NCBI GenBank assembly: GCA_013388835.1
Contig: JACAEL010000014.1
Span: forward strand, 1-64,000
Direction of reading: 5' to 3'
Length of the DNA stretch: 64,000 nucleotides
From: Candidatus Thorarchaeota archaeon
GTDB lineage: Archaea > Asgardarchaeota > Thorarchaeia > Thorarchaeales > Thorarchaeaceae
In this document: piece after piece, positions 32,591 through 42,503 of the stretch
How positions within the stretch are numbered: position 1 is the stretch's first letter
How the letters are laid out: each line of letters begins with the position of its first letter
Translations under genes and position numbers: made by a program
Notes under the pieces: model-generated
What the model was told of the DNA's origin: nothing
What the model saw: only the letters and a program-made list of their open reading frames with translations
Database searches by the model: none

Positions 32591-35500
32591 TTGATTTCAA
32601 CTGTTACCGCAGACAGAAGAAAGGCTGGCATCACAACAGTAATCAGCTCCCTTATCCTTCTCATGACAGTGGTATGGGCCACGACTTCGTTTGTGCTAGT
32701 GCAGTTCACTCAGCCGCGCACTGAGACGCCCCACGAACCTCTCTCGGATATGATGCCATGGCCATATGACATACCTTGGGCCGGTGGGCGCTCAAACTGG
32801 TTTGAGAATGTGAACTACACAGACCTTCCCTTGGATCAGCAACTGCCTGAGGACCTCCTTCAACAGCTTGAGAACATAGTCTTCTATGTTGCGCCTCAGG
32901 ACCCTCCCCAACTGTGGCGTACTGGTGCATACGACGCATATGATGGGTCACGATGGACCAAGACCTTGGAGAGCAGAAGAGACCTGAACTCTGCCGAGCT
33001 CGTGTCTAGATCCTACGCGGAGTCTCTCGGCAACCAGATTTACACTGTCATAGTCAATGTGACAGCGGGCCCAGTAGTGGGCGACATCGAGCTACCTGTT
33101 CTCTTTCCACAGACCCTGATTGTTGAGGACTCTTTCCGTACAGGCTCCATAGTCGGTGGTTCGTTCCAATATGACAGCGAGAGTCGACTGATCAACTATG
33201 GTCTGAAATCAGACGAGTATGGAACGGTCCTATTCAGCCCACTTCTACAGGCTCCAACGGGCTCGAGTGTCTTGGTCAGCTATGAGGTCACGTATGTCAA
33301 CCAGGACCTCTCTAGTGTGGCTGCCTCTGCTCTGCCAGGTTCTAATGCACCATCCGAGATTCGTGACATGTATGGTCTTCCTGCTCTGAGTGGGGTCTCA
33401 CTCACCCCTGCGGTGATTGGTAACATAACTCAGTTCCAAGGCAGCGGAAGCAATGCTTATGAAACCGCGATGATTGTGAGTAACCATTTCCAGACTGCTT
33501 ATGATCTCATTCTCAGTGATCCGGAAGTCTTCGAGCGTCCTTCTAGTGGCCAAGAGGTGACAGACTGGTTCCTTGCACGGAATGGTGGGTTACCAATGGA
33601 CTTTGCCACGGCCTATTGCGTCTTCATGAGGTACTTGGGCATACCTGCGCGACTGGCTATGGGATATGCCATTGGAGACCCTGAGGGAGAGTACAGGACC
33701 GTCCGAGTCAGACACATGATGTTTTGGGCGGAGGTCTACATTCCAATGAGTGGATCCGAGGCAGGCACATGGATACAAGTCCTGCCAATGGCTCTTCCCG
33801 ATGACATGGGCGGATCTGAGATTCCTGAGAACACTGACCCCGGAAGCGTGCAGCTATGGGTCTGGCATAGCGAGGTAGGTACAGGATGGATCCGAGTAGG
33901 GGATCAGTTCGAGGTGTACGCATCCATCATCTTCAATGGTATGCCTGTGGCGACGGGCGACACACTCATCTTCCGAGACGTGACCGACAACCGATTGATG
34001 GGGTCTGCAGAAATCAACCCGACGACACGTGTTGCAACGCTGTACTACTCCTTCCCCTCCAGTGCCAGTGCTGGGTTGCATAACCTTAGTTGTGTCTACC
34101 ATGCAGCCAGCTTCGATGTGTACAACTTCACCCTGATTTATGCGGTTGCAAGCCCCGACCCACTTGCTATGCCAGCAGAGACTATCAGCTTTGCACCAAG
34201 TGAAGTCGTCGACATGAACCTCAAGCTCGGTTTGGACGACTACATCGCATATTGGGATGACATAATCCACGTTCATGGGCTGATGACTGTCGGTGGCAAC
34301 CCAGTTGACGGTTCAACCCTCGTCAACAATCAGATGCAGATAATGTGGGACGAGAGCTGGATTGGCAATGCCACGATTCTTAGCGACGGGACCTATGAGT
34401 TTGATATCTCTGTCAACCCCGTTAGCTCCAGAATGACACTGGGATACCACTTGGTATGGTCCAGTTATGCTGGGGAGTACCAAGGTTCTATCCCTGTGCT
34501 GCTACCTGCCCGGTCCGCAGACAACTCAACGGTCGAGGTCTGGGGCAAGGCTCGGGTCCAGCTGTGGGTCGCCCCCACAGAGGCCTCCCGCGGCTCCACC
34601 CTTCACTATCAGGGGCGTTTGCGTCTGCTCAACGGAACCTATCTGGCCTCGCAGCCGATTGGGCTGTTCTTCGATGAGACCAAGTTTGATACCGTGCTGA
34701 CCAACTCAACAGGCGGCTTTGTAACTGACTATGTTGTACCCACCTCAACGACAATTGGTTTCCATACTGCAATCGCCAATTGGACTCCTTTTTTCATTCA
34801 GCGAGTAATAGGTAACTGGAGCAACTCCGTCGATGTAGAGATTGTGATGCAGTCCGCTCAGCTCTCAATCAACTCCACGCCCTCCAGTCCTGAGGTTGTT
34901 CACTTCCTGGAGGACATCGTGATTGAAGGTCGGCTCACAGACGAGCTCAACGGGTCTGGAATAAGTGCGAAGACGGTCCACATATGGTGGAATGAGGGCG
35001 GCAACTTGACATACCTCGGGAACACTACGACGAATGCATATGGCGACTACCAGTTTGTATACACTGTTCCCATTGGGTACATCGGTTCAGTTTCCTATTG
35101 GTCTGAGTGGATCTCTGATGTGCCTAATTATGATGGCGCAACATCACCGGTCCTGTCCATCTTTGTGACAAACTACATGACCAACCTGACCATCTTCTCC
35201 GACTCCTCCTACTATCATCTAAACGAGACCGCCCATATCTGGGGCTTCTTGACCTTCGAGAATGGGACACCGATTTCAAGCCGGAATGTCTCCGTCTACT
35301 GGCTCAACTCGACCACTCTGCTCTCCTTCAATACAACGACCAATGGCCTTGGCCGGTACGACTTGTTCTATCCACTGTCTCTGAGTGATGGTCCTGACAC
35401 CGTCCAGGTCGCTGCCCATTTTGTGTCATGGACCCCGCTGTACAACGACTCCAGTGCATTGCTTGCTCCCCCTCTCACACTCCAGTTGTACCAGATGGAC

Positions 35501-38500
35501 CTCACAGCTTCACTGGACAACACTCTCTATCATCTTGACGAGGTCATCCATGTCTCAGGAACACTGTCCTTTGTTCAGAACGGGGCACCGATTGCAGGGG
35601 CGACAGTGTGGGTTCATTATCAAGACAGTGCGCTGAATCTTCAGGTGTTTCAGAGGACTACAAACGGACTGGGTCAGTACTCTCTCTACTACAACTGCAC
35701 GACTGCTGACCCCCTTGGAACGGTCCGCATCTGGGTCACATACTCTGCTACGAACCCGCTCTGGGACAATGGTCAATCTGACAATCAGACTGCCACCCTG
35801 ATACTGTACGCTCTGACGCTCACGACGTCAACGAACTCGACTTCCTACCATCTTAATGAGACCGTATTGGTCTACGGAGTACTGACATTCACACACAACA
35901 GCACACCCATTCAAGGAGCAGTCGTCACGGTCTATTGGAGATGGGACAACGGGACTGTGCACAGCTATCTTACAAACCCGACCAATGCCACCGGACACTT
36001 CACATTCTACTACAACCTGTCCGTGTCCAGCGACCGAGCAGGCACTGTCACAATATGGGCAGCATACAACTCCACAGCCCCTCTCTGGGCAGACGCGGAC
36101 TCCTATCCGGGGGTCACAGTGAGCCTCGTTCTCTATGCGGTCGAGCTGAGTGTTGTGTCACCCGGGTCTGTCTACTTGGACGAGAGCCTAGTGATTGAGG
36201 GCACCCTGACGTATCAGGGTGGTCAACCTCCCATCGTGGCTGAGCTTGTCAGGCTGTTCTTGCTTGAAGGTCCTGACTGGGTATTGATTCACCAGATGCC
36301 GACAAATGCCACAGGGGGATTCAGGTATGTATACACTTTCACGCCAACTACACAAGGACCGGGCATGTACCAGTTCAAGTGGAACTACTCATCTAGCGAT
36401 CCCCTGAGAAGCAGTGCAGAGACTCCCTTTTCGGTCAATGCCCTCAGACATGATGTGAACATGGAGTTCTCGGTATATCCTCTTACCACATACCTGAACC
36501 AGTCACTCCTACTCTATGTCCGCCTGTACTTTGACAACGGCTCTGCGTTGAGTGATGCCAACTTCTCTGTATTCTGGAGCAATCATACTCATGACTTGGT
36601 CATTCTGGTCGGGACTACGAACTCGACTGGTGAGTGGGAGTATCTGTACACGGGGTTCCGGCTCCACACTGACCTATCGCCGAGTCTGTATGTGGAGTTC
36701 GATGGCTCCCCAATCCTTGAGAACAACCGGTCAGACGACATTGGAGTGAGCTTGGAGCGTTGGCAGACGCTGATAACAGGACTTGATACAGGTGGCGTCA
36801 CCAGCATCTATGTCACCCAGACACTATACATCAGCGGTGTTCTGTGGTATGACCTGCCTATCACGGATATCCCCTACGGAGATGCACAGGTGGTCATACT
36901 ACTTGATGGGTCTCCTATTGGCATCACATCCTCTCTAGGTGACGGTTCATTCGAGTACGCTTGGCTTGTGCCACAGAACCTCTCCACCCTAGGAGTTCAC
37001 CAGATCTCGGCAGCCTATGTTTCATCATTCAACTGGATTGCCAGTTACACAAGCAGTTCAATCGGCGTGAACATCACGGCATACGTGCTGACCTGGGTTG
37101 TCAACAGTCCTTCAATTGTCTATCGTGGCGAAGACTTGGTTGTGACGGGCACATTATCTCTTGACAATGGGACCTCTCTAGTCGGCTATACCGTCTGGCT
37201 TGTTCTCGCTGGAGAATACGTGACGGGCAATGTGACTGGCGGCGGAGGCGCATTCTTGCTCTCATACATTGTGCCTTGGAATCGGGTTGTCGGCCCTGCC
37301 TCACTCTTTGTCGAGTTCGATGACCCGGGTGGTGTTCCATTCTGGAACATGGCATCTGACGAGCAGTCCGTGACCTTGAGAGACCTGATCAATATCGACT
37401 TGGACCCTCAGAGCGTATATGTCGTCAACCATGGCAGCTCCCTGACTGTCAGCGGCCGGGTCACGAATGGAGGCGGCAATGTCGCCGGAGTACCTCTGGT
37501 GGTCTTTGTCGATGTTGCCCCCGGCAGTACGACATTCTACAGTCAATCGGATGGCACCTTCTCTATTGACCTCTACGTCGAGTACGGTTTGCCAGTCGGT
37601 ACATACACATTGAGCGTCACCGTGGACAGTCCCTATTACGATATCCTAGGAGAGAACGAGACATGGTCTGTCCGTCTTCATCTGACCACGGTGATTACGA
37701 TCTCTATTACTATCCCTCAAGACGTCATGCCCGGTGAGGAGATAGTAGTCCTTGTGAGTCTTGTTGATGAGTATGGCGCTCCTGTCAATGGAGCGGTCGA
37801 ATTCTCAGTCGGCAGTGTCGTGATTAACACTTCCAGCATCTTTGCGGCAGTACCTACTGCCGTGAGACTGACCATTCCCGTGTCATGGTCTGGGGGTAGC
37901 GGCCACTTTGCAGTGGCTGTGACATACAATGGCAGTGACTACATTGATGGAGACAGCGCTCAGACTGTATCGACCTTTCACATATTTGCGGATGCGGTCT
38001 TCACGGTGACCAGCCCAGCAGCAGTTCAACTCACAACACAACCTCTGGTCGTCAACGGCATCCTGAAGGATGATCTTGGCAATCCGATAGTTGGTCGTCG
38101 CGTATACGTCCGTGTGGGTGAAACGGATGTGTACAGTGCCCTGACGGACCTGTCTGGTCGCTTCTCATGTGTCATCGATGCGAGCCCGGCAGCAGGTACG
38201 TACACTTATACGCTCTCGATTGCTGGAGCGAACGAGCATCAAGCTGGCCCGTTCACAGTCATGATTCAGACAAACACAGGTGGTAACATGCAACTCCAAG
38301 AACTTCTCATACCGCTGATAGCAGTGGCTGCTGCTGCGGTATCTGTACTTCTTTACTTGTACTATGTCCGTGGTCTGGGCAGAAGAGCCACTCGGACCAC
38401 AGGTGTTGACATCAGGGACAAGCTCAGAAACATCAGAAAACTCGCAGACTCCGGAAAATACTCTGCAGCAATCACTCTTGCCTACCGGACCTTCGAACAG

Positions 38501-38734
38501 ATGTGCGGGATGAAGATGGGGTCCGAACGCCTCAGTTCTGAGACATCGCGCGAGTATGTCGAGCGCGTCCTCAAAGCCATCCCACTCGACGGGGCTGCTG
38601 TGGAGGAGTTCATGCAGAGCTATGAGGAAGCACGCTTCTCACGCCACGAGATACCGCGAGAGCAGTGTGAGCGGGCCATCAAGACCTTCACAGACCTGTA
38701 CCCTCGCGTCGATACTGGTGTGATGACCAAGTAG
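32591..38734 (+). CDS. Giant membrane-anchored protein: degenerate transglutaminase-like domain, about 14 Ig-like repeats, DUF4129
   Basis: The 2047-residue protein has an N-terminal membrane segment (about 13-38), a transglutaminase-like domain (about 260-395), then roughly 14 beta-rich repeats of 95-110 residues. Each repeat begins near a YHLNETVxVxGxL pattern and carries TTNxxGxYxxxY later (about 410-1890). A membrane helix (about 1906-1927) and a cytoplasmic DUF4129-type helical tail (GKYSAAITLAYRTFEQMCG) end it. In the transglutaminase core GLPMDFATAYCVFMRYLGIPAR, Pro335 replaces the catalytic Cys and HMMFWAEV puts Met377 at the His site. Many NxS/T sites suggest glycosylation outside the cell. 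The start is a TTG. First gene of a five-gene operon. Confidence 0.85.
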   Translation: MISTVTADRRKAGITTVISSLILLMTVVWATTSFVLVQFTQPRTETPHEPLSDMMPWPYDIPWAGGRSNWFENVNYTDLPLDQQLPEDLLQQLENIVFYVAPQDPPQLWRTGAYDAYDGSRWTKTLESRRDLNSAELVSRSYAESLGNQIYTVIVNVTAGPVVGDIELPVLFPQTLIVEDSFRTGSIVGGSFQYDSESRLINYGLKSDEYGTVLFSPLLQAPTGSSVLVSYEVTYVNQDLSSVAASALPGSNAPSEIRDMYGLPALSGVSLTPAVIGNITQFQGSGSNAYETAMIVSNHFQTAYDLILSDPEVFERPSSGQEVTDWFLARNGGLPMDFATAYCVFMRYLGIPARLAMGYAIGDPEGEYRTVRVRHMMFWAEVYIPMSGSEAGTWIQVLPMALPDDMGGSEIPENTDPGSVQLWVWHSEVGTGWIRVGDQFEVYASIIFNGMPVATGDTLIFRDVTDNRLMGSAEINPTTRVATLYYSFPSSASAGLHNLSCVYHAASFDVYNFTLIYAVASPDPLAMPAETISFAPSEVVDMNLKLGLDDYIAYWDDIIHVHGLMTVGGNPVDGSTLVNNQMQIMWDESWIGNATILSDGTYEFDISVNPVSSRMTLGYHLVWSSYAGEYQGSIPVLLPARSADNSTVEVWGKARVQLWVAPTEASRGSTLHYQGRLRLLNGTYLASQPIGLFFDETKFDTVLTNSTGGFVTDYVVPTSTTIGFHTAIANWTPFFIQRVIGNWSNSVDVEIVMQSAQLSINSTPSSPEVVHFLEDIVIEGRLTDELNGSGISAKTVHIWWNEGGNLTYLGNTTTNAYGDYQFVYTVPIGYIGSVSYWSEWISDVPNYDGATSPVLSIFVTNYMTNLTIFSDSSYYHLNETAHIWGFLTFENGTPISSRNVSVYWLNSTTLLSFNTTTNGLGRYDLFYPLSLSDGPDTVQVAAHFVSWTPLYNDSSALLAPPLTLQLYQMDLTASLDNTLYHLDEVIHVSGTLSFVQNGAPIAGATVWVHYQDSALNLQVFQRTTNGLGQYSLYYNCTTADPLGTVRIWVTYSATNPLWDNGQSDNQTATLILYALTLTTSTNSTSYHLNETVLVYGVLTFTHNSTPIQGAVVTVYWRWDNGTVHSYLTNPTNATGHFTFYYNLSVSSDRAGTVTIWAAYNSTAPLWADADSYPGVTVSLVLYAVELSVVSPGSVYLDESLVIEGTLTYQGGQPPIVAELVRLFLLEGPDWVLIHQMPTNATGGFRYVYTFTPTTQGPGMYQFKWNYSSSDPLRSSAETPFSVNALRHDVNMEFSVYPLTTYLNQSLLLYVRLYFDNGSALSDANFSVFWSNHTHDLVILVGTTNSTGEWEYLYTGFRLHTDLSPSLYVEFDGSPILENNRSDDIGVSLERWQTLITGLDTGGVTSIYVTQTLYISGVLWYDLPITDIPYGDAQVVILLDGSPIGITSSLGDGSFEYAWLVPQNLSTLGVHQISAAYVSSFNWIASYTSSSIGVNITAYVLTWVVNSPSIVYRGEDLVVTGTLSLDNGTSLVGYTVWLVLAGEYVTGNVTGGGGAFLLSYIVPWNRVVGPASLFVEFDDPGGVPFWNMASDEQSVTLRDLINIDLDPQSVYVVNHGSSLTVSGRVTNGGGNVAGVPLVVFVDVAPGSTTFYSQSDGTFSIDLYVEYGLPVGTYTLSVTVDSPYYDILGENETWSVRLHLTTVITISITIPQDVMPGEEIVVLVSLVDEYGAPVNGAVEFSVGSVVINTSSIFAAVPTAVRLTIPVSWSGGSGHFAVAVTYNGSDYIDGDSAQTVSTFHIFADAVFTVTSPAAVQLTTQPLVVNGILKDDLGNPIVGRRVYVRVGETDVYSALTDLSGRFSCVIDASPAAGTYTYTLSIAGANEHQAGPFTVMIQTNTGGNMQLQELLIPLIAVAAAAVSVLLYLYYVRGLGRRATRTTGVDIRDKLRNIRKLADSGKYSAAITLAYRTFEQMCGMKMGSERLSSETSREYVERVLKAIPLDGAAVEEFMQSYEEARFSRHEIPREQCERAIKTFTDLYPRVDTGVMTK

Positions 38735-38768
38735 TGAGTGGTGGTTCGAGACGGCGGCCAAACAAGCG

Positions 38769-40148
38769 ATGTGGATTATACTGTTTGTCTTGACATGGCT
38801 ACCAGTTGGTATCCTAGTCCTTGAGAGCGCCGGCGGAGTGCAGGAGTCCTACAGTTATGACTTCAGTATCTACAATGAAGAATGGAATGGGCTCAGCGAC
38901 TTTCGAGTACAGATTGAGTCGACAGGACGCGAAACGATGTCCATACAGTCTGTCGTCAGCGTCGTGACTCGCCTGAGAGGTCAAGCCATACTTGTAATTA
39001 TGGGCCCTGTAAAGGACTTCAGCGCTGAAGCCGCCTTTGTCTTCTGGGATCACCTATCTCAAGGCGGAGGCCTATTGATAGCAGATGACTTTGGAACCGC
39101 AAACTCCTCTTTGGCCATCTTGAACCTTCTACTTGCAGGTTCTCTTGGTGGCTCTGGTCTACCTATCGAGAGCTTGGTTTCCTTTACGGGTGGCGTGCTT
39201 CTAGACTTAGACTCCTACGATACGAGTCCAAAGCTACCTGTGATTACCCGTTTCACACCCGGTCTGGACGGAGGCGCACTCACCCAGGGCGTCACCAGTC
39301 TGCATCTGAACTGGGCAACCGCACTCAGTCCCAGGTCTGCTATGGGTTTCGCAGGAGTTGCATGGACGACCCAGAGGGCATGGTGCGATACTAACATCAG
39401 TGACCCCTCTCCCTATCCGGATGAGAACGAGTGGAGTGGTTCACTGCCGGTCGCCGGTGCAATCGACCTCGACCTCCTCCTCCAGGGTGAAGAGACACTT
39501 GGAAGAATGGTTGCAGTCAGTGACCCGAGTCTCTTCATCAATGATATGCTGGGTCGGGGCAGCAACAGTGTGTTCGCTGCAAATGTCGTGAACTGGCTCA
39601 GCAGAGGTAACTCCTCATTGCCAGTGGTGTTCTGTGAGACGCTTCTGCCTGTGCCCTTTACTTCGGCTGAGTTCATGTATGGAGTCTATCTCGGCCGAGT
39701 CCTGTTCTTCGCCACACTTCCATTCTTCTATGTCGTTGCTCCACTCTTTACAGTTGTTGGACTACGGCGGTACATTCCTGACCCGAAGAAGCCTGAGGTA
39801 AAGTCGATGTCAGAGGTCTTCCTCAGGAAGGGACAGACTTACTTCAGCGAGAGAATGGCATACTATCGTAGCGTCGGCAACTACGCCCGAGTCGTCAAGA
39901 TGCTGTATCGGAAGCTTGTACGGGACTTGAAGAAGACATATGGCTGGGCCGACTACGACCCAAGAAGGCTGTGGTCAATCCTCTCGTCCAGAGAACGTAC
40001 ACTCAGAGAAGACGACTTCCACAGAACAATCAAGAGAATCGAAGAGATATCAGCCCGTCCCTTCATGAAAATCAAGGAGAATGAGATGATGAATCTCTTC
40101 TTCTTCATACGAAACATCCAATCACTCCTAGTCGAATCAAAAACGTGA
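38769..40148 (+). CDS. DUF4350-like membrane protein
   Basis: The 459-residue protein has an N-terminal membrane segment and an extracellular domain of about 270 residues. A DUF4350-type fold is suggested by ILVIMGPVKDFSAEAAFVFWDHLSQGGGLLIADDFG. A second membrane segment follows (about 310-330), with a charged cytoplasmic tail that includes KTYGWADYDPRRLW. Such proteins sit with MoxR and DUF58 genes in archaea and bacteria. It lies 34 bases after the giant protein and 15 bases before moxR, clearly in the same operon. The molecular role is unknown. Confidence 0.8.
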   Translation: MWIILFVLTWLPVGILVLESAGGVQESYSYDFSIYNEEWNGLSDFRVQIESTGRETMSIQSVVSVVTRLRGQAILVIMGPVKDFSAEAAFVFWDHLSQGGGLLIADDFGTANSSLAILNLLLAGSLGGSGLPIESLVSFTGGVLLDLDSYDTSPKLPVITRFTPGLDGGALTQGVTSLHLNWATALSPRSAMGFAGVAWTTQRAWCDTNISDPSPYPDENEWSGSLPVAGAIDLDLLLQGEETLGRMVAVSDPSLFINDMLGRGSNSVFAANVVNWLSRGNSSLPVVFCETLLPVPFTSAEFMYGVYLGRVLFFATLPFFYVVAPLFTVVGLRRYIPDPKKPEVKSMSEVFLRKGQTYFSERMAYYRSVGNYARVVKMLYRKLVRDLKKTYGWADYDPRRLWSILSSRERTLREDDFHRTIKRIEEISARPFMKIKENEMMNLFFFIRNIQSLLVESKT

Positions 40149-40163
40149 GGTAGACATGAGAAA

Positions 40164-41150
40164 ATGAGCACTGAGGAAATTGAAAGCACCGGCCTGGCCT
40201 CGTCAGGCCCCATGAGCATCCCTGAGGTGCACGAACTGACCTCGGAAATAGTGCGCGAGTGTCAGCGAGTCATCGTCGGCAAGACTGATGCGCTGAGGGA
40301 CACGCTCATTGCATTCCTGTCAAACGGACATGTGGTACTAGAGGGAGTGCCAGGCCTTGCTAAGACCTACATGGCACGCACCTTTGCTTCTATTCTGGGC
40401 TGCGCATTCAAGCGAATTCAGCTCACTGTCGACACCCTGCCAGGTGACATACTTGGAGGAAACGTCTTCAACCAAGCGAGTGGCGAGTTTTACTTCCGCA
40501 AGGGTCCCGTATTCGCCAATCTTGTACTTGCTGACGAGATCAACCGTTGTCCGCCGAAGTCACAGAGTGCTCTCCTTGAGGTAATGGAGGAGCGCCAAGT
40601 GTCTATTGAAGGTGTGACCCGGAAGCTGCCTAACCCGTTCCTGATCATTGCCACCCAGAATCCAATAGAACAGGAGGGCACATATCCTCTTCCGGAGGCA
40701 CAGCTCGACCGTTTCATGTTCAGACTGATACTGGACTATCCTACTGACAGTGAGGAGTCCGAGGTCATACGTCGTAAACACCTTGGGGAGGCAACGGACC
40801 TCAGAGTGTTGGCCAACCCCGAGACGATAGTGCGAATGCAGGATGCATGTAAGACGGTATACTTGGATGAGGACGTCATAAACTACATTCGGGACATAAT
40901 AGTCCGCACGAGAAACGATCCTCAGATTCTCTTGGGTGGCTCGCCACGAGCTTCTCTGGTCCTGATGAGCGCTTCAAAGACGCGGGCTGCAATGCATGGT
41001 CGCGACTACGTGATTCCAGAGGATGTCCGCAGACTGACTGTCCAGACCCTGAACCACAGGCTCATGCTAAAACCAGAGGCCGAGCTCGAAGGACTGTCAA
41101 TCGAACGGGTCATCTCAAAGATCCTAGGAGAGGTTGATTGCCCCAAGTAG
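40164..41150 (+). CDS. MoxR-family AAA+ ATPase
   Basis: The 328-residue protein has Walker A VLEGVPGLAKTYMART (about 57-72), Walker B LVLADEINR (about 119-127), the PKSQSALLEVMEERQVSIEG stretch of MoxR ATPases, sensor 1 LIIATQNPIEQEGTYPLPEAQLDRF and a C-terminal lid. MoxR proteins act as chaperones that mature or activate partner proteins, usually with a DUF58/von Willebrand-type partner, which here follows 30 bases later. Confidence 0.95.
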   Translation: MSTEEIESTGLASSGPMSIPEVHELTSEIVRECQRVIVGKTDALRDTLIAFLSNGHVVLEGVPGLAKTYMARTFASILGCAFKRIQLTVDTLPGDILGGNVFNQASGEFYFRKGPVFANLVLADEINRCPPKSQSALLEVMEERQVSIEGVTRKLPNPFLIIATQNPIEQEGTYPLPEAQLDRFMFRLILDYPTDSEESEVIRRKHLGEATDLRVLANPETIVRMQDACKTVYLDEDVINYIRDIIVRTRNDPQILLGGSPRASLVLMSASKTRAAMHGRDYVIPEDVRRLTVQTLNHRLMLKPEAELEGLSIERVISKILGEVDCPK

Positions 41151-41180
41151 GCTCATTTGCCATGCCAGAGGGAAGAGGAC

Positions 41181-42503
41181 GTGATCACACAGAGAGGCTT
41201 TGCAATGGCCTTCGCAGGGATATTCCTGCTCACCAGTGGGTTTGCCTACACCAACTTCTACCTCACGACACTGGGTGTCTATCTCATCGTTGGCCTTGTA
41301 GTCACACTGCCTCTCTTTGCTCTGACCGCGAACATCTCCGGAATTGAGGTTCAGCGTCGGGTTGACAAGACAAAGGTCTTCTCAGGGGACTTTCTGCGGG
41401 TACAGGTGAGGGTGAAGAACACCTCTCGTCGTCACTTTGACTTCATAGAGGTCTGGGATCAGTTCCCAGAAACCTGGGTCCTGGCAATCGGCGAGAACTC
41501 TATCGCCTCAAGGATTGAGCCGGGCGGCAGCATCACTTTCTCCTACATAGTGCAGGTGCGTATGAGGGGGCGCTACTACCTAGGTCCGACGGAAGTCATC
41601 ATGCGTGACAGAGTGGGCCTCCATTACTATAAGCGTGAGGTCGAGGCGAAGACCGAGATCTTGGTCTATCCCACATGGAAGGACGTTCGAAGAATGGAGT
41701 CACTTGGGAAGCAGCGCCAGCTGGGACTGATGTATGGTGCTCATCGGGCCAAGGTCGTCGGAATGGGTACCGACTTTGCAGGGTTCAGAGACTACATCCC
41801 AGGCGATGCCTTTCGACTCATAGACTGGAAGGCCACTGCTAAGCATGGGGACATGATGGTTCGGCAATTCGAGATGGAAAAGAACATCCAGATTGTCTGT
41901 ATGGTGGACACGTCCGGCAGCATGGGGAACGGTTATCCAGAGAACACTAAGCTGGAGTACGCAATCAGAGCTGCAGTCCTCCTGTCGTACATGGGGCTTG
42001 AGAGAAAAGACCTACTGGGCACATGTGTGTTCTCTGACTTTGTGCACTCCTTCGTTCCACCGGGTTCAAACCCAAGTCACATGTATGACATCCTCGAGTC
42101 TCTTGCAATGGCATCACCGGGTGGCTGGAGCGATTATGAGACCGCAGTCAGTCATGTCGTCCGCCAGCTGACGAAACGTACTCTGTTCATATTCCTCACT
42201 GACCTTGAGGAGAGTCCAGCTCCGTTGATCAACGCAATGAAGACAGTCGTGGCAAATGGTCACCGGGCCCAGATCATAAGTCCCTTCGGACCTTGGTTCG
42301 AAGCACCCGTGGGTCAGTTTGGTCCTGTCGAGAAAGTGCTAGCCGAAGCGGTTTCGGAGGAGCTCTGGGAACGACGAGCGAAGATAGCTCGTGCCCTTGC
42401 AAGGTTCAACATTCCCGTGGTCAATGTGGGTCCTGAAGACTTCCTGCCAACGATAATCCGCCAGTACAATCTTGCGAAACAGAAAGGAGTGGCGATGCAA
42501 TGA
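41181..42503 (+). CDS. DUF58 protein with von Willebrand A-like domain
   Basis: The 440-residue protein has two N-terminal membrane helices, a beta-rich middle (VQRRVDKTKVFSGDFLRVQVRVKN) and the DUF58 motif RDYIPGDAFRLIDWKATAKHGDMMVRQFE. A vWA-like part with the metal-site pattern VDTSGSMGNG comes next. DUF58 proteins pair with MoxR ATPases. I choose the GTG at 41181, preceded by GGAAGAGG; a TTG at 41157 is possible. The next gene begins inside its stop (ATGA overlap), so translation is coupled. Confidence 0.88.
   Translation: MITQRGFAMAFAGIFLLTSGFAYTNFYLTTLGVYLIVGLVVTLPLFALTANISGIEVQRRVDKTKVFSGDFLRVQVRVKNTSRRHFDFIEVWDQFPETWVLAIGENSIASRIEPGGSITFSYIVQVRMRGRYYLGPTEVIMRDRVGLHYYKREVEAKTEILVYPTWKDVRRMESLGKQRQLGLMYGAHRAKVVGMGTDFAGFRDYIPGDAFRLIDWKATAKHGDMMVRQFEMEKNIQIVCMVDTSGSMGNGYPENTKLEYAIRAAVLLSYMGLERKDLLGTCVFSDFVHSFVPPGSNPSHMYDILESLAMASPGGWSDYETAVSHVVRQLTKRTLFIFLTDLEESPAPLINAMKTVVANGHRAQIISPFGPWFEAPVGQFGPVEKVLAEAVSEELWERRAKIARALARFNIPVVNVGPEDFLPTIIRQYNLAKQKGVAMQ

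Noticed and set aside
32591-38734. Active transglutaminase/protease
   Set aside because: The residues at the catalytic Cys and His positions are Pro and Met, and the Asp motif is absent in the only plausible alignment.
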